A DNA stretch of 64,000 nt from Melanocharis versteri (GCA_013397845.1 VZTG01001536.1:575154-639153); one strand, 5' to 3'; positions 36,449-50,838 are shown, counted from the stretch's first letter. Numbers and translations: made by a program. Notes: generated by a model not told the origin, from the sequence alone.

Positions 36449-39400
36449 ACTACATAGCTCTTTCATAAGGTCTGCCACCGTTGTTCTTTCAGTGTCACAT
36501 AGCAGTGGGAAGTTCAGCGCAGAGAGGTCACAAGATGTTTTGTCACACATCTCGGCTGGCTTTGGGGAGACGCCATGGAGAGCCAGCCTATGCAACATTC
36601 CCTTCATGGCTGGCATTGCTGGAGCAGCACCCTGTGAGATCAGAGAATGTTTAAAGGACTATAAATATGGCAAGAATTCAGAGAGTAGGCAGGCTTTTGA
36701 GGCTGCTTCAGGATTTGGATGATCATTTAAATGTTACTGAAAAGGCTTGCAAATTAAAGCAACAGCTGCTTTTTCATTGTAGAGTCAAGGAATAGCAGAC
36801 AAAATTAATTTTGTCTTTCATTTCAGAGTACCTACTGATCAAATGGCAAAACTGCTACTGTTAAAGCATAGGCATGTAAATAGAAATTTTCTGCATTGAT
36901 GCTCCGTCTTGCTGCTTTGTCAGTAACACCTGCCTCGTTTTAGTCTTTAGTGTATCTCTCAGTAGCTACATGGCACACAAATGCTGTGAAGGCATCTGAA
37001 CTCTGCAAGTTATCATGGCATTTTGCCTAAGGCTTTGTCCCCCTTTCCTGCAGGATTTGCTTCCTGGAGCAAGCTCACTTGGCTTTAGTGGTCCCAGTAC
37101 CTGAATTAGGTTGCTCAGAGAGCTTTCACACTGCTTTGTGTAACAAATATTCTTAACTGTCTGTCGACTACTGGAAAGCAAGATGATTGCCAAGTGTTTT
37201 AATACACACTTAAAAATCAAATTATTTCTAAATGAAAATGTAATTTCTTATTAATTTATTTTTACACATCATAAACACAACTGGAGGTTTTTAATTTTAC
37301 ACCATTTTATTTCCTCTTTTTCAGTATGGTGCAAATTACACCACTGAATAGATTAAATTCAGGGTACTGAATGGGTTCCCTGATGACTGTATTTTAGAAG
37401 CCTTTCAACTGTGTTTCATACAGTACAGAAAACAATACACATTGAGTGTTAAATCATGATATAAAAGCACCTATAAAACTGACTGCTGAGTTTTTTAAAT
37501 GGCACTTAAAGCCTGATTTATTTCCCTGAATGCATCACATCTGAGAATCAGACTGAGATAGTTGTCTGGCTACAACTGTAGTTCTTTAACTACACAAATT
37601 TGCATCTTCACTTGCTCAATGAAATCCCAGTTTCAATGTTGAAACATCGCTCGGCAGTCACAAAAAATTTGGAAAATGCTATTGCTCCTGTTGGATAACA
37701 GGACTAGCCTAAGGAGAGACCTATGGAAATATAAGAGTTAATAAATATTCTCTCATAACAGCTGAAAATAACACTTCACTCCTGCTGAGATAAAGCGGAG
37801 AGTATATTTCTCAAATGTAAGCCTAAAAAAGGTGTAATAATTGTCCCAAACTAAGTACTAAGATGGCTGGAAATTCAAAGATGATATCACACTCAGAGAA
37901 ACCTCAAAGTTTTAAACTAGCCATGGTCTATTTCTTTTCTCTAAACCCTATTGACCACTTCTGTATTTGGATGCGTATGTTGTGTAAACCAGTTAGTTTC
38001 ATGTGGTTAAAGCTTGTTTTAGTGTAACAAGGTACTTATGCCTTTAAAAGCTCTGCCCATGCCTACATGCTTAATACTACTTAATTTTTCAAGACTCTTT
38101 TTCATCTGTTTATTCTGTATATTGTAAAATGATTTGGCTTACAGTGAAGACTTCCTGCTCAGTATGAGCTATGGAGTTGCAGCAAGTTGTTATTTAAGAT
38201 ATGGAGATAATCACTGAGGGCACAAAAAAACCCAAGGCCAAGACAAATTTCAAGAAAACAAAGAAAAGGGGAAAAGACTAAAAGGATGAGTTTTAAAGAA
38301 AAAGATGGACATACATTTATATTTAATGCATTCATATTGGAAAGACATTGTTTGTTATGCTTAAAAATTCATACCAAAATTAAATCTTGTTTCCTTTTTT
38401 TTTTTTTTCTCTTTGAGAAACCTACCCTGGTGATTGGAAGTTGTTGCTGAGCCCTGGTCATATCAGTGGATCTTGAAGTGCATACAGGGAATGCATTTCT
38501 TTGGTACCAGACATGCAGTCCCATTGCTGCAAACACGCACAAGTACACAAGCTTTTGACATATGAACACGGTTTAGCTTGTGATCTTGCCATCTGTAGTT
38601 CAAAGTTAATACCTTTTTATTTTGAAGCTCATAATGCATAATGGAACGGAGCATCAAGTTGTTGCTATGATGTCACAGGTATGAGCTCCATACTAGAAAT
38701 GATTGAAAGCTGTGTTGCTTTCCTCACGTACAGACTGTCTTCAAATCTCTCCAGTCTGAAGCTCAGAAACCAGACCTCACAGGAAGTTATAACAAGACTT
38801 CTTGCATTCTCTTTCTGCCTCCTTTTGAGCTCTGCTCTTTTTTTTTCCCCTTCATCCATGCTACTCTCCTGTATCTATGCATCTTTGTCTGCTACACAGC
38901 TGATTTGACCTTGCTTTTGCTCCCTTGTAAATGAGTAATAAAACTGCACTTGAAGCTCAGGACACTTTCTGGGTGATAATGTTTTTAGCCTTTTTAGTTA
39001 TAAAAGAGTTAATAGGTCTATTAAAATAACAAAACAAGTCTTAGTGTGCTAAAAACAGACAGTTCCTAAATATGAGAAATTCCCCAAAAGAGACCATTTT
39101 AACCAAAAAATATTCTTTCTTAATAGCGAGTAGGCTACAAAACTGTGTCTGTGGGCTGGGCCAATTGATTTAAGCTGAGAGATCAGATATACTCTTTAAA
39201 GATTTTCTTCTCCAGTGTACCTCAGAGGAGCTGCTTGAAAGGATGAACTGAACTCTCTCCTGTTTTGAACTATTTTGACTGAAATCTCTCTTTTGGTTTA
39301 CATAAAGCAAGTATAACACTTTATTCCTAGTTTTTTTTCCTAGCACAGCATTAGTTACCTGTTCTTTTAATGTAATTTTGTCAAAGTTCTTAAGTTGCAG

Positions 39401-39671
39401 AAGTCATCTGATGTTCTAAAGAGCAATGTTGAAAGATAGGTGAATTTAAAAAAAAAACCAAAACAATTCCAAACAAACTAAAAAAAAATCACATCTATGG
39501 TTCTTTACTCCTTCATTCAAATGAACACAAAATCATAAAGACCTACTGCCGAGGCTACTGGCAAATATCTACATAATCGGTTGTCAAGAAGAGCTCTGCC
39601 ACACATTCACTTTTCTGACAACTGCAAAGCAAAATTGCTTAGCCCACAATTTAAAAAAAAATTGACAAGAG
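36449..39671. other. Unique DNA, nothing recognised
   Basis: A GC-richer patch at 36440-36720 is open on both strands (79 codons minus, 76 plus) without splice boundaries. A T run lies at about 38394-38409. No gene or repeat family is supported. Confidence 0.55.
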
Positions 39672-39693
39672 CTTTTGTACTTCAGTACAAAAG
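39672..39693. repeat. Near-continuous palindrome, 10-bp arms
   Basis: CTTTTGTACT and AGTACAAAAG are exact reverse complements separated by only TC. It is a short cruciform-capable palindrome with no associated gene. Confidence 0.85.
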
Positions 39694-39928
39694 AAAGCAA
39701 CACATTCCAGTGCTGTACTGAATAGTAACCTGACTATAATCCTACTAATGGAGTCAGCGAACATGAGGATTGCTGACAGAGAACAATAGAAAGAATGTTT
39801 TTTCCAAGGCATTAATAAAGTCAGAATGTAGTCTTCAACCCTGCAATAAAATGCTTTCAAGATCATGCGTATTCTTAAGCATAAGTAGAGTTTTCACTGC
39901 TAATCAAACACTGCGTGTAGTATTTCAG

Positions 39929-40084
39929 TGTGCTTCTGCATTAAAACACTGGTATACATTGATGCACAGAGCCCCAGATGTATAGTGGCCGTTGAGCAAG
40001 ATAGGAGGAAAGGAAAACATGAACGCTGCACTATATATCACCTATCTGATCTTTGGCAAAGGAGTCAGAATGATTCCTTCATAG
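39929..40084 (+). CDS. Exon-like open segment, unidentified
   Basis: The segment follows an AG (GTAGTATTTCAG, AG at 39927-39928) and ends at a strong donor (ATAG followed by GTAAGC, GT at 40085). The frame, entered after two bases, is open for the whole ~51 codons and includes CIVAVEQDRRKGKHERCTIY then HLSDLWQRSQNDSFIG. The alternation SPRCIVAVEQD ... CTIYHLSDLW has the flavour of consecutive beta-propeller strands, but this is a weak impression. An alternative acceptor is the CACAG at 39969, which would start in phase 0. No partner exon could be linked, and the 31-32 kb exons do not join in phase. Chance remains a real possibility. Confidence 0.18.
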
Positions 40085-43000
40085 GTAAGCCCTCAACTGC
40101 CTTCAATTCCTAATGATGCATTCATGTCTTGGATTTCTGTATATATGCTTGAGCTAGAGGGTAGTGGGTAGTCTAGCAGAATCAGTAAATTGAGACTCCA
40201 GGAGCTAAGAGAGTTTGAGATGCTCTCCAAAACAGCTAATCCTGTGACAGCCACGAGCTTTAGAAAGCCACATATGTCTGCACCTGTCCAAAGCTTGACA
40301 AAGTGTTTCAACAAAACAGACACTGAGAACTCAGAGATACTCTGTTTCCATGAATTTTGGGAGAACTTTTTCATCTGTAAAAAAATAAATGATGGTGAAC
40401 AAAAAACATATGGCCTAAATACAAAGCATGAAAGAATATAGCCCAATGTTTATGAAACAGATCAGGCTAGTACAAGCAATGTATAAGAAACTAGTTTAAA
40501 GACAGAAATTTTGTTAGTAAATCATAAAGAAGCGGTAATAAATAAGGAATATAGTTTTTAGTGTCTGACAAACCAGAAAGAGAAACACAGCCTATCTCAT
40601 AATCCCACATTTTAAACTATGCATGCTATGATTATAGTAATAAACAACAGAAACTGTGTCTGTACATTGGAAAACAAAGAACAGTTCTTTTTTAGGAACT
40701 ATCTGTAGGAAGAACATACAATTTAGTCAACAAGCGAGCTGGAATAACCTCTTGCATTCTTTCCAATGACTATAGTTTAGTATTTAGCAGAAGGAATGTT
40801 TTTGTTCTTTCTTTGTGCTTTTTCTCTTCTGTCTATCCTCCTCCTCTTTCTGGCAAACTATGGATTTTTTTTTTTTTGTGTTCTTGCACCTGGTCTGACA
40901 AACAGTATCCCCACTATTTTAACATGTTCTAACGCACAGCACTTTTCTGCAGACAGCTGCAAGGGCTGTGCTCTCTGACCAAGAAGGCAAGTGTCTGACC
41001 TCCGACTAATGCATATAGGCAATCAGACAGCATATAACTCTCCAAGTAACAATTTCTTCTAATGTCCATGATGAAAAACTGTTCAGCAACCCTAGTCCAG
41101 CAATCTTCTCCTGAAATTCCCCTACCAACTCGTGACTTCGTAATAAGTATGGGGTAGCTACTGAATTAATTTGTGAAAATGTATTATGTTTTCTTTCTTT
41201 CAGAAAACCTGAAACTGTTAGTGGAAGAAGCAGCTGAAGTTCAGCCAAAGTGTGTTAAATGCTAGATGGCTTTTGAAGATGAACAAATGTTAGTTTGGCA
41301 ACAACTGGAAAGATATCCTTAGAATAAATTTCATTGTAACAAATAGTTTTCCTGTTCTACAAAGCATGTACACTGTCAAAGAAGAAAAACATGGGATAAA
41401 CATTTTTGTGTTTTGGGCCTGAATGTCTCTGTGTACTTTGACAACCTCCATTCATCTTACAGACAGGTTCAGTGAGGAAAACAATTGCTCAGAATAGAAA
41501 AGGTAGAAACACGTAAAATTTCCAAATTAATATACGATCTAAAGTGCATGTTGTCCAAAGCTTGATTTTAACTGAATACACGTTTTTTGCATTTGACATT
41601 TCCTGGGATTGTTAACATGCCACAGAAAAATTCTCATTTTAGAGATTTCACTTCTTTGTGGAGTTCTTTTCAAAGCTGCTTTTTCACAGCTACTCTGTTA
41701 GTCTTGATGATTCAGATTTGTTAAGTATTGAAAGGCAAAGTAAACTTCTAATAAGAAATCTGCAATGGAACTTGGAAACTTCAGAAATTTAGATGTAAAT
41801 ATAGGAGCTTTTGTTGAAAGTGAGCAGATCATAACGTAAAGGAATGTTTCTTTGATAGTGTGTTTTACACTTCAATTTTTATGGTGTAAATGCAAGAATA
41901 AGACAATTTAAATCCAATGTAAAGGAAATGAAAACTTGTTCATAATTTAATATGAATGATTTTGAAATGTATTTTCATATGAAAATGATGGAATCTGAAG
42001 AATAGTAAGTCATAAAACATACATTATGCTATTTCCTTCTCTTCAGCAAACACAGGAAAGTGTCTTTAAAAACACAGGTGATCATCTGCTGACAGAAAGT
42101 TAGAGCAACATTTCTCACATTTTCAGATAATAATTATAGCCTTTAAATCCTAGAGATCTTAAGAAGGTTGCGAATAATTTATGGGTTTTCTTGGATGCAT
42201 TTTTTAAAATAATATACTTTTATTAATATTCTTTTATTTTTAAAGTACATTTGTTCCAGATGACAAAACTTCTAAACAAAGGGCACATCTACCCAAAATA
42301 CTGAGTCAGATCTGATATATGTTTAAACTTTTAGGTCCTTAGTATCCTTCAGAAATTAAACTATATAATGAAACCAGCAGGCTTTTTGGACCTCAAGCTC
42401 CCACAATTACTCCAGTTACTTTTGAGAAGTAAGGTGTTATTAACACTTTACTGTCATCACATATTTGCACTATAAATTAATCCTAGATTCACCCCCAAAG
42501 GCATCTTTGCAGCATTTTGTAACATGTTGAGAATAAAGCTGCTTTGGATCAGCATAAAGGGAGCATTCCACAGACAAAGTTACTTACTGGAAACAGTAAT
42601 CAATGAATGGTTGATCGAGAGGAGCTTCCTCAGACAACCAGGTTAACCCACACTTGACTGATTATGTAAAGAGAGGAAATCTGTCACCTGAGAAGACAGA
42701 TGTAGGATCTTAAATTTAGGGGTAAATTTTTCAGGGCTTGACTTTTAGAAATTATAATCTTAAAAAAGGAGTTAAAAGTTTCTGCTGCTTTCTGGGAGTA
42801 AATATTGTGCTTGATCCATTAGTCAAGTACACTTTTGCAGAAAAAGATGATTCTAATACCTAGCAAAAACAGCTTATGGTGCCTTAAGCTTTTAGCCGTG
42901 ATTTAGAAAGTCTCACAACTTCCTTCTTTTCAGAGAGAAGAAGTTCAAATTTTGAATCAAATTATCTTTAAAAGAAATATGGGAGGTTTAGAGGCCCTGT

Positions 43001-46000
43001 TTCAAAAGTAAAGCTTCAGAATTTCTGGTCTTGAGAACACACTGGTGTTCTGGCAGGATCAAGTCTATAGAGGTACATTTGTCCCTTCTCTGCCTGAACA
43101 GATCGTTATTATGCTTAATTAAACTATTTATACTTTATGAAATATATCATTTAAGCAATGTATCAAGTTATGGTTACTATAGATACCCTTTGCTTTCCAG
43201 CTGTAAAAGTGGACTAATGCACTGAGGGAAAGTAATGGAGAGGCAAAAGATGGGAAGAATGTTTGATGGCAAGTGGACTTTGCCAATAACGGCCTATGAA
43301 TGCTCTCCTATTACTGAAGCACTACACAGCACTGCAAGTATGTTGATGTAATCTATAAAAGTTGGAAAGAACAGAGGAAAGACTCTTCTACATGGCTCCC
43401 TCAGCCTGCTAGTACTGGAAGACACCAGAGTGACATTGCCAAATACCTTGATCAAGATTTTTAGGTGGCTCTCTAACTTGTATTAACACTGCACATCTAC
43501 CTGATCATTCTGCAGAGAGATCCATTTTTTGCAAGGTAACTACTATATTCTTCTGTCACCAAGCCACTTGGGATATCGATTTCTCAGAAAAAAATATAGT
43601 GGCCATTTTTTCAGATATTTAGTGTGTTGAACCACTGGCTGTGCTATGCTCCTTCCTACTTTTGTCTTTACCCCAGTAATTTTAAGGAGTCAGATGTGAC
43701 ATTGATGTCACTGGGCCCTCTGGAAGTTGGACAGCCCCAGAGAAAATCAGATTTCATGTTATCTGTCTTCAGGAGATTCACAGAATTTCCTGATGTACAG
43801 GTAACAACTTAGCAGGACAAAAATAGTACTTCTTCAGATTTTCAGATGTTCTACTGCTGGCAAGTTTTGGCTCTAGAAATAAGCACTTGACATTACAAGA
43901 ATCAATCACTGACCTGCCAACCTAGCTGTGCTTAACATCTTAGAATGAAAATGTGTGCTACTTTTTGTAAATGTTACTACTTGCGTGTAGCACTGGAAGG
44001 AATATATATTTTGGGCGGTTTCTACAATTTAGCCCAGAAACATCTTTTGTATAGTGCCAGATTCTGATCATGTAGACACTAAAATGTGAATTAGTCTCTA
44101 AACTCAGTTCTGTTAGTGGTTTTATGTGACAGAAAGAACATACAGGAAAAATAACATTTTCTGGCAAAAAATATTAACATACAATGTACGTGAAAGATAA
44201 AAGTAGAAGAAAACACTATTATGAAACTCTGATTTACAGCTGAACCTAACTGAAAAGAAATTCTGGTACAGTACACACAACTACACATAATGAATAATCA
44301 GCTCATAAAATTTCTGAATTAATTAGCTTTTGTTCTTTAGTCTGTATTTGTCACTGAGTATTCCTCTTTGTTATTTGTTCCTGACCTCTAATAGGCTGCC
44401 TGCTTTTCACATAAAACAAATGTCTACTAATGGATTTCTAATATATTAGGCAAAGTGAAGTAATTATCTACTGTGGTACATGCCCCATCAAAATTAGTCT
44501 GACAGTACATTTGGTTGGGTTTAGATATACAACACAGCAGAAAAAAAGGAAATCGATAGAATTGCTAATATGTATTTTGACTAAACTGAGATAAACATGT
44601 TGTAATTAAATCCATAGATTTTCATTAAAAAAAAATTTTCACGTTTCTAAACTATGTGGCTTCCATTTACGAGATACGGAATACAGATCCTGTAAATAAG
44701 GAAAACCAAAACCAAGTGTAATTCATCTTTTACATAAAAATACTTAGCTAAATTCAGTTCTAAATAATGAATAAAAAGAGAAAAATTGCTGATCTATCAT
44801 AAACATTATCATCCTATTTAACTTACTAAACAATGCCATTCTAACTAATTACAGGATTTTCAGACTTTTGGCACCACAGAACAGATATTTCCACAGTAAA
44901 CTCTAGAAACCACTCACAAGCAAAGGATGTAGTATTTTAGAATATTATGAAACAAAATTACTCTATATTGTACCTGTTGCACTTCAGGAGAAATTAAGGG
45001 TGGCAGGTATAACAGCAACAAACTACATTAATGGTTGGAGTATACAACAAGAGATGTATTCTTGACACAGTCAATAGGTAGGTATATTTATATCAGAGAC
45101 TCAATTTCTCATATTTAAGTAGGTCAATATTACCTTTTCAAAACAGTTACAGATCATACAGTGAAATATCACAATATTGTCAGAGGATTATACTACAATC
45201 ACCACAGCATCACACTAAAGTGTGATAAAACAGCTCTGATATCTATTACTGAAAAATACAATAAAGGCCGTGAATAGCAATTCTTATCACTAGCATCTCG
45301 AGAATGAAAATTTGGCTAAGCTTTTAAGCTGGACAATTTCTGCTATGAACTGCTAGAGGTGAGCACAGCTGCTCTCCAACCTCATAGGAAACTAAACATA
45401 TTTGGAAGGACAGGGTGCCCTCAGTACTGTAGGGGGGTATTGTTTGCTCATGATTCAGCAAAGGAATTTTATCCCTTAGCCAATGAAATTCTCCAGTTTC
45501 TTTGCCTTTTTGTTGGCCATTCAGACTGTGGTTTGTAGCTCGTGACAGAGACTGGGCCATTTTAATAATATGTCTTGACATCTTTTTATCTCTGGTTTTA
45601 TCTGTTCTTCCCAACTCACTCTTTATTCCCACCATCTTCATTCCATACACTCTGATTCGATCACCTCAGACTGTATCAGGCCATTTCACCATGCTAGCTT
45701 CATAGAAATCATAATCTTTTTGTCAGATCATATTCACTGGGAGGAAAAACAGCAGGATGAAGCAAGTATTGGACCTGGCCCAAGAGAATGGGAAGGAATG
45801 TACAACTGCTGGTGGGAGAGAAAGAGGAAACAGGACGTAGATTAGCTTGGGCTACTGTGGAACACCAACCACATACAAAAAAGCCAAGCCTTCCAACGTT
45901 AGTCTTATAAGATTTTGTATATTCTGCTGAATATAAAATTGAAAGTACTTCCAAGAACTATACATTATTTAAAACTGATTCCTCAATAAACTGCAGATTT

Positions 46001-48774
46001 CAATACAAAGATTCAAATGCAAAAACACAATTCATGTCTTGTTTTAATGATGCCAGTGAACTTAAGAAAGAATGCATAGGTCCAGACTTAAAGTAATCAT
46101 TTTTGTCTCCAAAAATAAATTGTCAGAACATGTACAAATATGTGCTACACTTTGCCTTTACCCAAACTAGGAGCACTCTAAATGTCCACACAGCTACGCT
46201 CAATGTCCACCTTCAAATCTCTATTTAAAATCCCTTGCCATGATGATAAAAACCCATGAAACCCTCATATAAACAACTGCTAGATGGCTTTTTTCCTGAC
46301 TACTGTTTTCACACTGATGAAAATACACTGGTTTCATTCTGGTTTGATGTTCTCTTGTGCTTCCCCGTCTATGTGTTTTCTTCCACCTGTTAATGGCAGA
46401 GTTGCCCCCTAGATTGTGAGATGTTTTGAGTAAGGACCGTTTATAGCATGTTTGCACTGTGGGGACCAAGGAGTCCAGGGATCTAGAACTTTACAAAGGA
46501 GACCATTTGACTTCATGGGACTTAAGGCCTAGATATGGCACTTTCTTCTTTCCCTGTGCTTGAAACATTCTGCAGAAAGGAGTCAATCAGCATGAAAAAG
46601 GATCTCTAGCCACTGATGACATCAGATTATTTGTTACTATTAATCAACCCACCTTTGTCCCTTCTGATTCTGTTCATTCCAGCCTTTTTCTGTTTTATCT
46701 CATGCTATATTTCAGTTACAGACATAGCTTTTTCCTATTTCCTGCTCTATCTTCTTCTTTCACTCATATGGATTTTTCTTTTTTTAATGAAATATTCCCT
46801 AAAACATATTTAAGTTCTTTGTAAAGCCTTGCACCTTTGGCTTTATGGGCAATGTAGATCTCCACTGAAAAGAAGCAAGTACTTATTTACGGGGTACTAA
46901 AAAAGTGCAGTGAGAAAAGCAGAAGGAATTTTTATAGACTTGGTGAGGCTAGTTCTTGAATATATGTATTGATCCTGTGTTTTGCTAAAAAAAAAGAGTG
47001 AAAGACTGGCAGAGGTACAGCAAAGAATCACAAGGCCTGAGAAAACACCACACAGTGTGAGACTTCCAAAGTGCATCACTTCCAAAGTGTTTCAGCTACT
47101 TAGAAAGAAGACTGAAAAGTAACTTGTACAAAAGTAACAGTACAAAAATATCTTCGTGGGAAGAAAATACCATCTACTAAAAATTTCTTTGATCTTGTGA
47201 AGAGGGATATCACTAAAACAAAATGCTGAGCACCAAAGTCAAATTCAAATGCAAATTGAAAACTCAACTGAGATTAGACATGCAATTTCAACAATAAGAA
47301 CACCTGGCTACTAGAAGAAATGTAAACCAAACGCAGGGCTTCAAATAAGGTGTGATTGCTTTCGTGGAAGTTAAAATTTAGTCAACCTTTGAGCTCTCCT
47401 TTTTTCAATAAGAGGCACGTTTTATTCAAACACACATGGGGCATCAGTATCAGTGTTGATGGTCTGCTTATCTCCTTGGCTTTGAAATCTATGTGTCTCC
47501 TGACATTCAGCAACTCCATGGCCTCAGTTCTACCAATCTTGCCTATGCGTTCTGCCGATTCCAAAGTTATTGTGCAATGGCTGGCTGTTTATTACAGAAG
47601 ATTCTTTTGAAGTACTGAGTTAAAATATAATTAACTCTTCTGAAGCCTCAAAACCTTCATTCAAATCTGCAGCAAAGCAGAAAGATTACTCATCTCTTAT
47701 TGCTTAGTTACTACAGAATTTACTAAGCATTGATAATTTAGGAAGTCTGTTGCTTGCTAAGGTTTTGGAGACTGGATCATTAGCAAAAATAGAGTCCTTT
47801 CATCTCATTGAATATAATAACTACAAATTTTGCAATGCAATTCAAGAAAGGTGAGAGATAGAAGCCTAGGTGTTTTCAGGACATTTGGTGCATCCCTCCC
47901 ACAGCAAAAAAATGCAGATTGCAACTGCATTAATGAAACAAACAGAGCTAGAGCATGGCCAAGCACTGCTTTGGTACTGCCCGTACTGTTTAATTATTAG
48001 CAGGCTTCCAAGCACAAATGCTGAGCCCCTAGAGAACAGGCTCAGGATATTTTATTTTCTAATACAGACATAGCCATAGAATCTAAAGCTATAAATACAT
48101 GACAATTTCCTCCCCTAAGAACTGGATTAAAATATCTCTTTAATAAATCTATCCGGTCCTATCTTAAAGGCCATTGTAGAATCCTGAATATGATACATAA
48201 ATTGTTCCAGGGCATAATAACTACACTTGCCATTGGAACTTTGAGTTGGAAGCTAACAACTTTTAGTCTTTGGAAAGTGTGTTACCCTCTGTTGGCAAAA
48301 TTAAGAGCTACGAAGAGCTTATATAATTTTTTTGTCATGAGTAGCTATCTATGTCAAATGACTAAGTTCTTCCTCAATAGCTTCTGTAGTGTATAAAGGA
48401 CTAAACTGAAAACTGTAAATTGCATGTTTCAGGACATCTTTTTTCTAATTCTTTGAAATCTCTCCAATATTTCATGTTTTTCTTGAAGTGTGAATATCAG
48501 CTTTAAACGCGGCACTATCACAATAATTTCAATGAGATGTGCACAGACATGTTCTCTTTTTACTTGATAATCCTTCTCTTATAAACATAGTATTATCCTG
48601 TTTTACCATAGCATAGCACCGAGAATTCCTGTTGAGGCAGTGATCTTCAATGACCTTTGTTTCCAAGTTTACTATGCTGCACCTACCTATACTAAAACAA
48701 ATCAATTTCTCTAGTATATGATGATTAAGGGAACTTTTGATTTGTTTTAATTTTTTCATACCCAACATTCTTAC
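40085..48774. other. AT-rich unique DNA with isolated open frames
   Basis: The longest frames here (40093-40446 minus, 117 codons; 45324-45650 minus, 108 codons) have no recognisable homology and no splice pairs. A minus-strand open patch at 47382-47610 is noted separately. There is a perfect 16-bp self-complementary word at 41971-41986. No repeat family is recognised. Confidence 0.5.
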
Positions 48775-48937
48775 CTGCAAAGGTTTTGTAACATTACTTG
48801 TATGATCAATCACACCATAGATGAACACAAAGCCAGAAAATAATTCCCTCTGAGAGGTCCATTCACTTGGGGCCATGGGTATCTTCCCACAAATGAGTGC
48901 ATTTTGATATCTGCTTCTGAGGCTCTCCTTAATGCAC
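48775..48937 (-). CDS. Exon-like open segment with a strong donor, unidentified
   Basis: Read on the minus strand, the segment ends at a near-consensus donor (TTTGCAG followed by GTAAGA). It is open without a stop for 54 full codons upstream, to a TATATTAG acceptor-like site. Using the alternative AATCAG acceptor adds three codons and gives a phase-0 exon. The peptide includes CIKESLRSRYQNALICGKIP, then MAPSEWTSQRELFSGFVF and IYGVIDHTSNVTKPLQ. The composition is balanced and protein-like, with hydrophobic strand-like stretches. The pyrimidine tract at the acceptor is poor. I do not recognise the family and found no linked neighbouring exon. An isolated exon of a large-intron gene, an exon relic or chance are the options. 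Confidence 0.27.
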
Positions 48938-50820
48938 CTAATATACTGATTAATTCCATGTATTACACTTCAGTGTCATACATTGTCAAAACAAATCAAT
49001 GAAAGACCCACGTAAACTGTGTCAACATGCATCATTGAATGGCCTGTTATAACAGTCTTATATTAATTGGTAGAGTTTACCTCTTCTGTTTATTCTGTTT
49101 TTCATTTGTCAAAACCATCTTTCCATGGAATTAGAATCATTTGTATTATTTTGGATATGCTAGTTGTAAATCCGTAGCAACAGGCGCATTAAAAACATGG
49201 TTAAGATTAATTCTGTAGATTTTTAATAGGTAAAAAAAATACACATATTCTTCCCTCACTCAAATTAATTACTATTAGATTGAATATTTGTGAATGTTTT
49301 CTGTGATTCAGGGAAAAGATTCAAAGTTAGTTTTTTTTAAAGGACTGATCAAAATACTACAGAACAAAATTGTGGCATAATCTGCTACCTTACGTTTCTC
49401 TAGCTTTAAATACTTAAAACTTCATAAATATGTTATTTACAATATATGTGAATATTGATTAAAATATTCCAGAAAAGCTATGTGATTAATTAGCAACATG
49501 AAGTATTTCTATATCCTTTATCCACATTTCTCCCTACTTATCTTAAAACTTGTGAGAAATCAAAAATGTACAGAATTATCTTGCATTTACAGCCAAATAC
49601 ATGCTCTACCCTTACTCCCACGAGTGTCACATATTCCAGCCCCCTTTACTATTTGTGAGATGTTTCACTCGCCCTCAGTCTGGTACCTGATGCTCTGAAG
49701 TGCTGTGTGATAGGAGATGTGTATATACAGAGAGATGCATATACACACAGGCATCCTAATACACACCCATGCATGTACATACTTGCCATCACAAGAAAGA
49801 CTTCTCTCTAAATTTGGATTGCTTACTTGAAATTATGCTTGCAAATATGTTACAAGTTCATGATTCCCAAACTGGTGAACGAATCACAGTCATGATGAAT
49901 GTTTGTGGTAAAATTCAAAGAATGGAGAGAAGGTTTTATTTTACAGAGGCCAAAGTTCAATAAAAATATAATAAAACATTTTTAAAGTAAAATTTTCACA
50001 ATGAAATTTCTAGTAAAATCTCACTTCTTTCATTAGTGTTCTAACATAGCAAAGCAATGTTATAGAGAACTAAGTTCCCATAACATTAAAGAATTATCAG
50101 AATACATTGTATGAGTTATATTTTAATTTAAATCAAGATGACATCATCTATTTGATGATGATTTACGAATATACATTAAAAACATTTGATACCTAAATCA
50201 ATAATGAAGAACATGTGATTCCCTGCACTTCTATTTTTAGTGATTCATTCGTAAACTGCGTAGCAAGAAAATGAAGAGAATGTGTTGTCACATACCATGT
50301 TCTCTGAATGGAATGAAGTTTTTATTTGATATTACAGCATTCTTTTCAGTCCAAGGTTGTGGTGAAATTTCTTGAGTGGCCAGGGAGCCCTGAAGGTATA
50401 TCAGCTAAAACTAAGTTTCTATACCTGTAATTCCACAGGTAGAACTGGTTTATCAGCTCTCAGAACTGAATCAAAACATCTCAGTTTCTCTTCTATTTTT
50501 TTTTCTTAATAGTATTAGAATTTTGTGGCCTAGTTCTTGTGTTCGTAACTTCTGCCACTGAAAAAACTCTGCAGAAAGCAAGCTATTTAAAGAAGTTTTG
50601 AAGTATATTTACCAGGCTCTATAATATGCCACCATTTTCACATATATGTACTCTTAAATTGCATGTCATGTTAACATGTGTTAGAAAACTCCTTACAGCA
50701 GAAGATAGTAAATATACTTCTATAAATATAATATATATAAATATATCCTTCACATGAAAATGTGAGATGTTTCTGCCTTACAACATCCAGACATTGCTGT
50801 TGTTTCAATAACAAAGAAAA
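48938..50820. other. AT-rich unique DNA
   Basis: No gene is supported. The interval 49716-49790 is an imperfect alternating purine-pyrimidine stretch (GTGTATATAC, CACACA, CATGCATGTACATAC) and is probably a decayed dinucleotide repeat. Confidence 0.55.
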
Positions 50821-50838
50821 TAAATAAATAAATAAATA
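50821..50838. repeat. (TAAA)n short tandem repeat
   Basis: Four and a half TAAA units. It is simple AT-rich repeat sequence. Confidence 0.9.

Noticed and set aside
40093..40446. 117-codon minus frame, the longest N-free ORF
   Set aside because: The overlapping + frame at 40190-40441 is also open, splice sites are poor and no family resemblance was found.
45324..45650. 108-codon minus frame considered as a retroelement remnant
   Set aside because: No reverse-transcriptase, integrase or gag motif could be seen.
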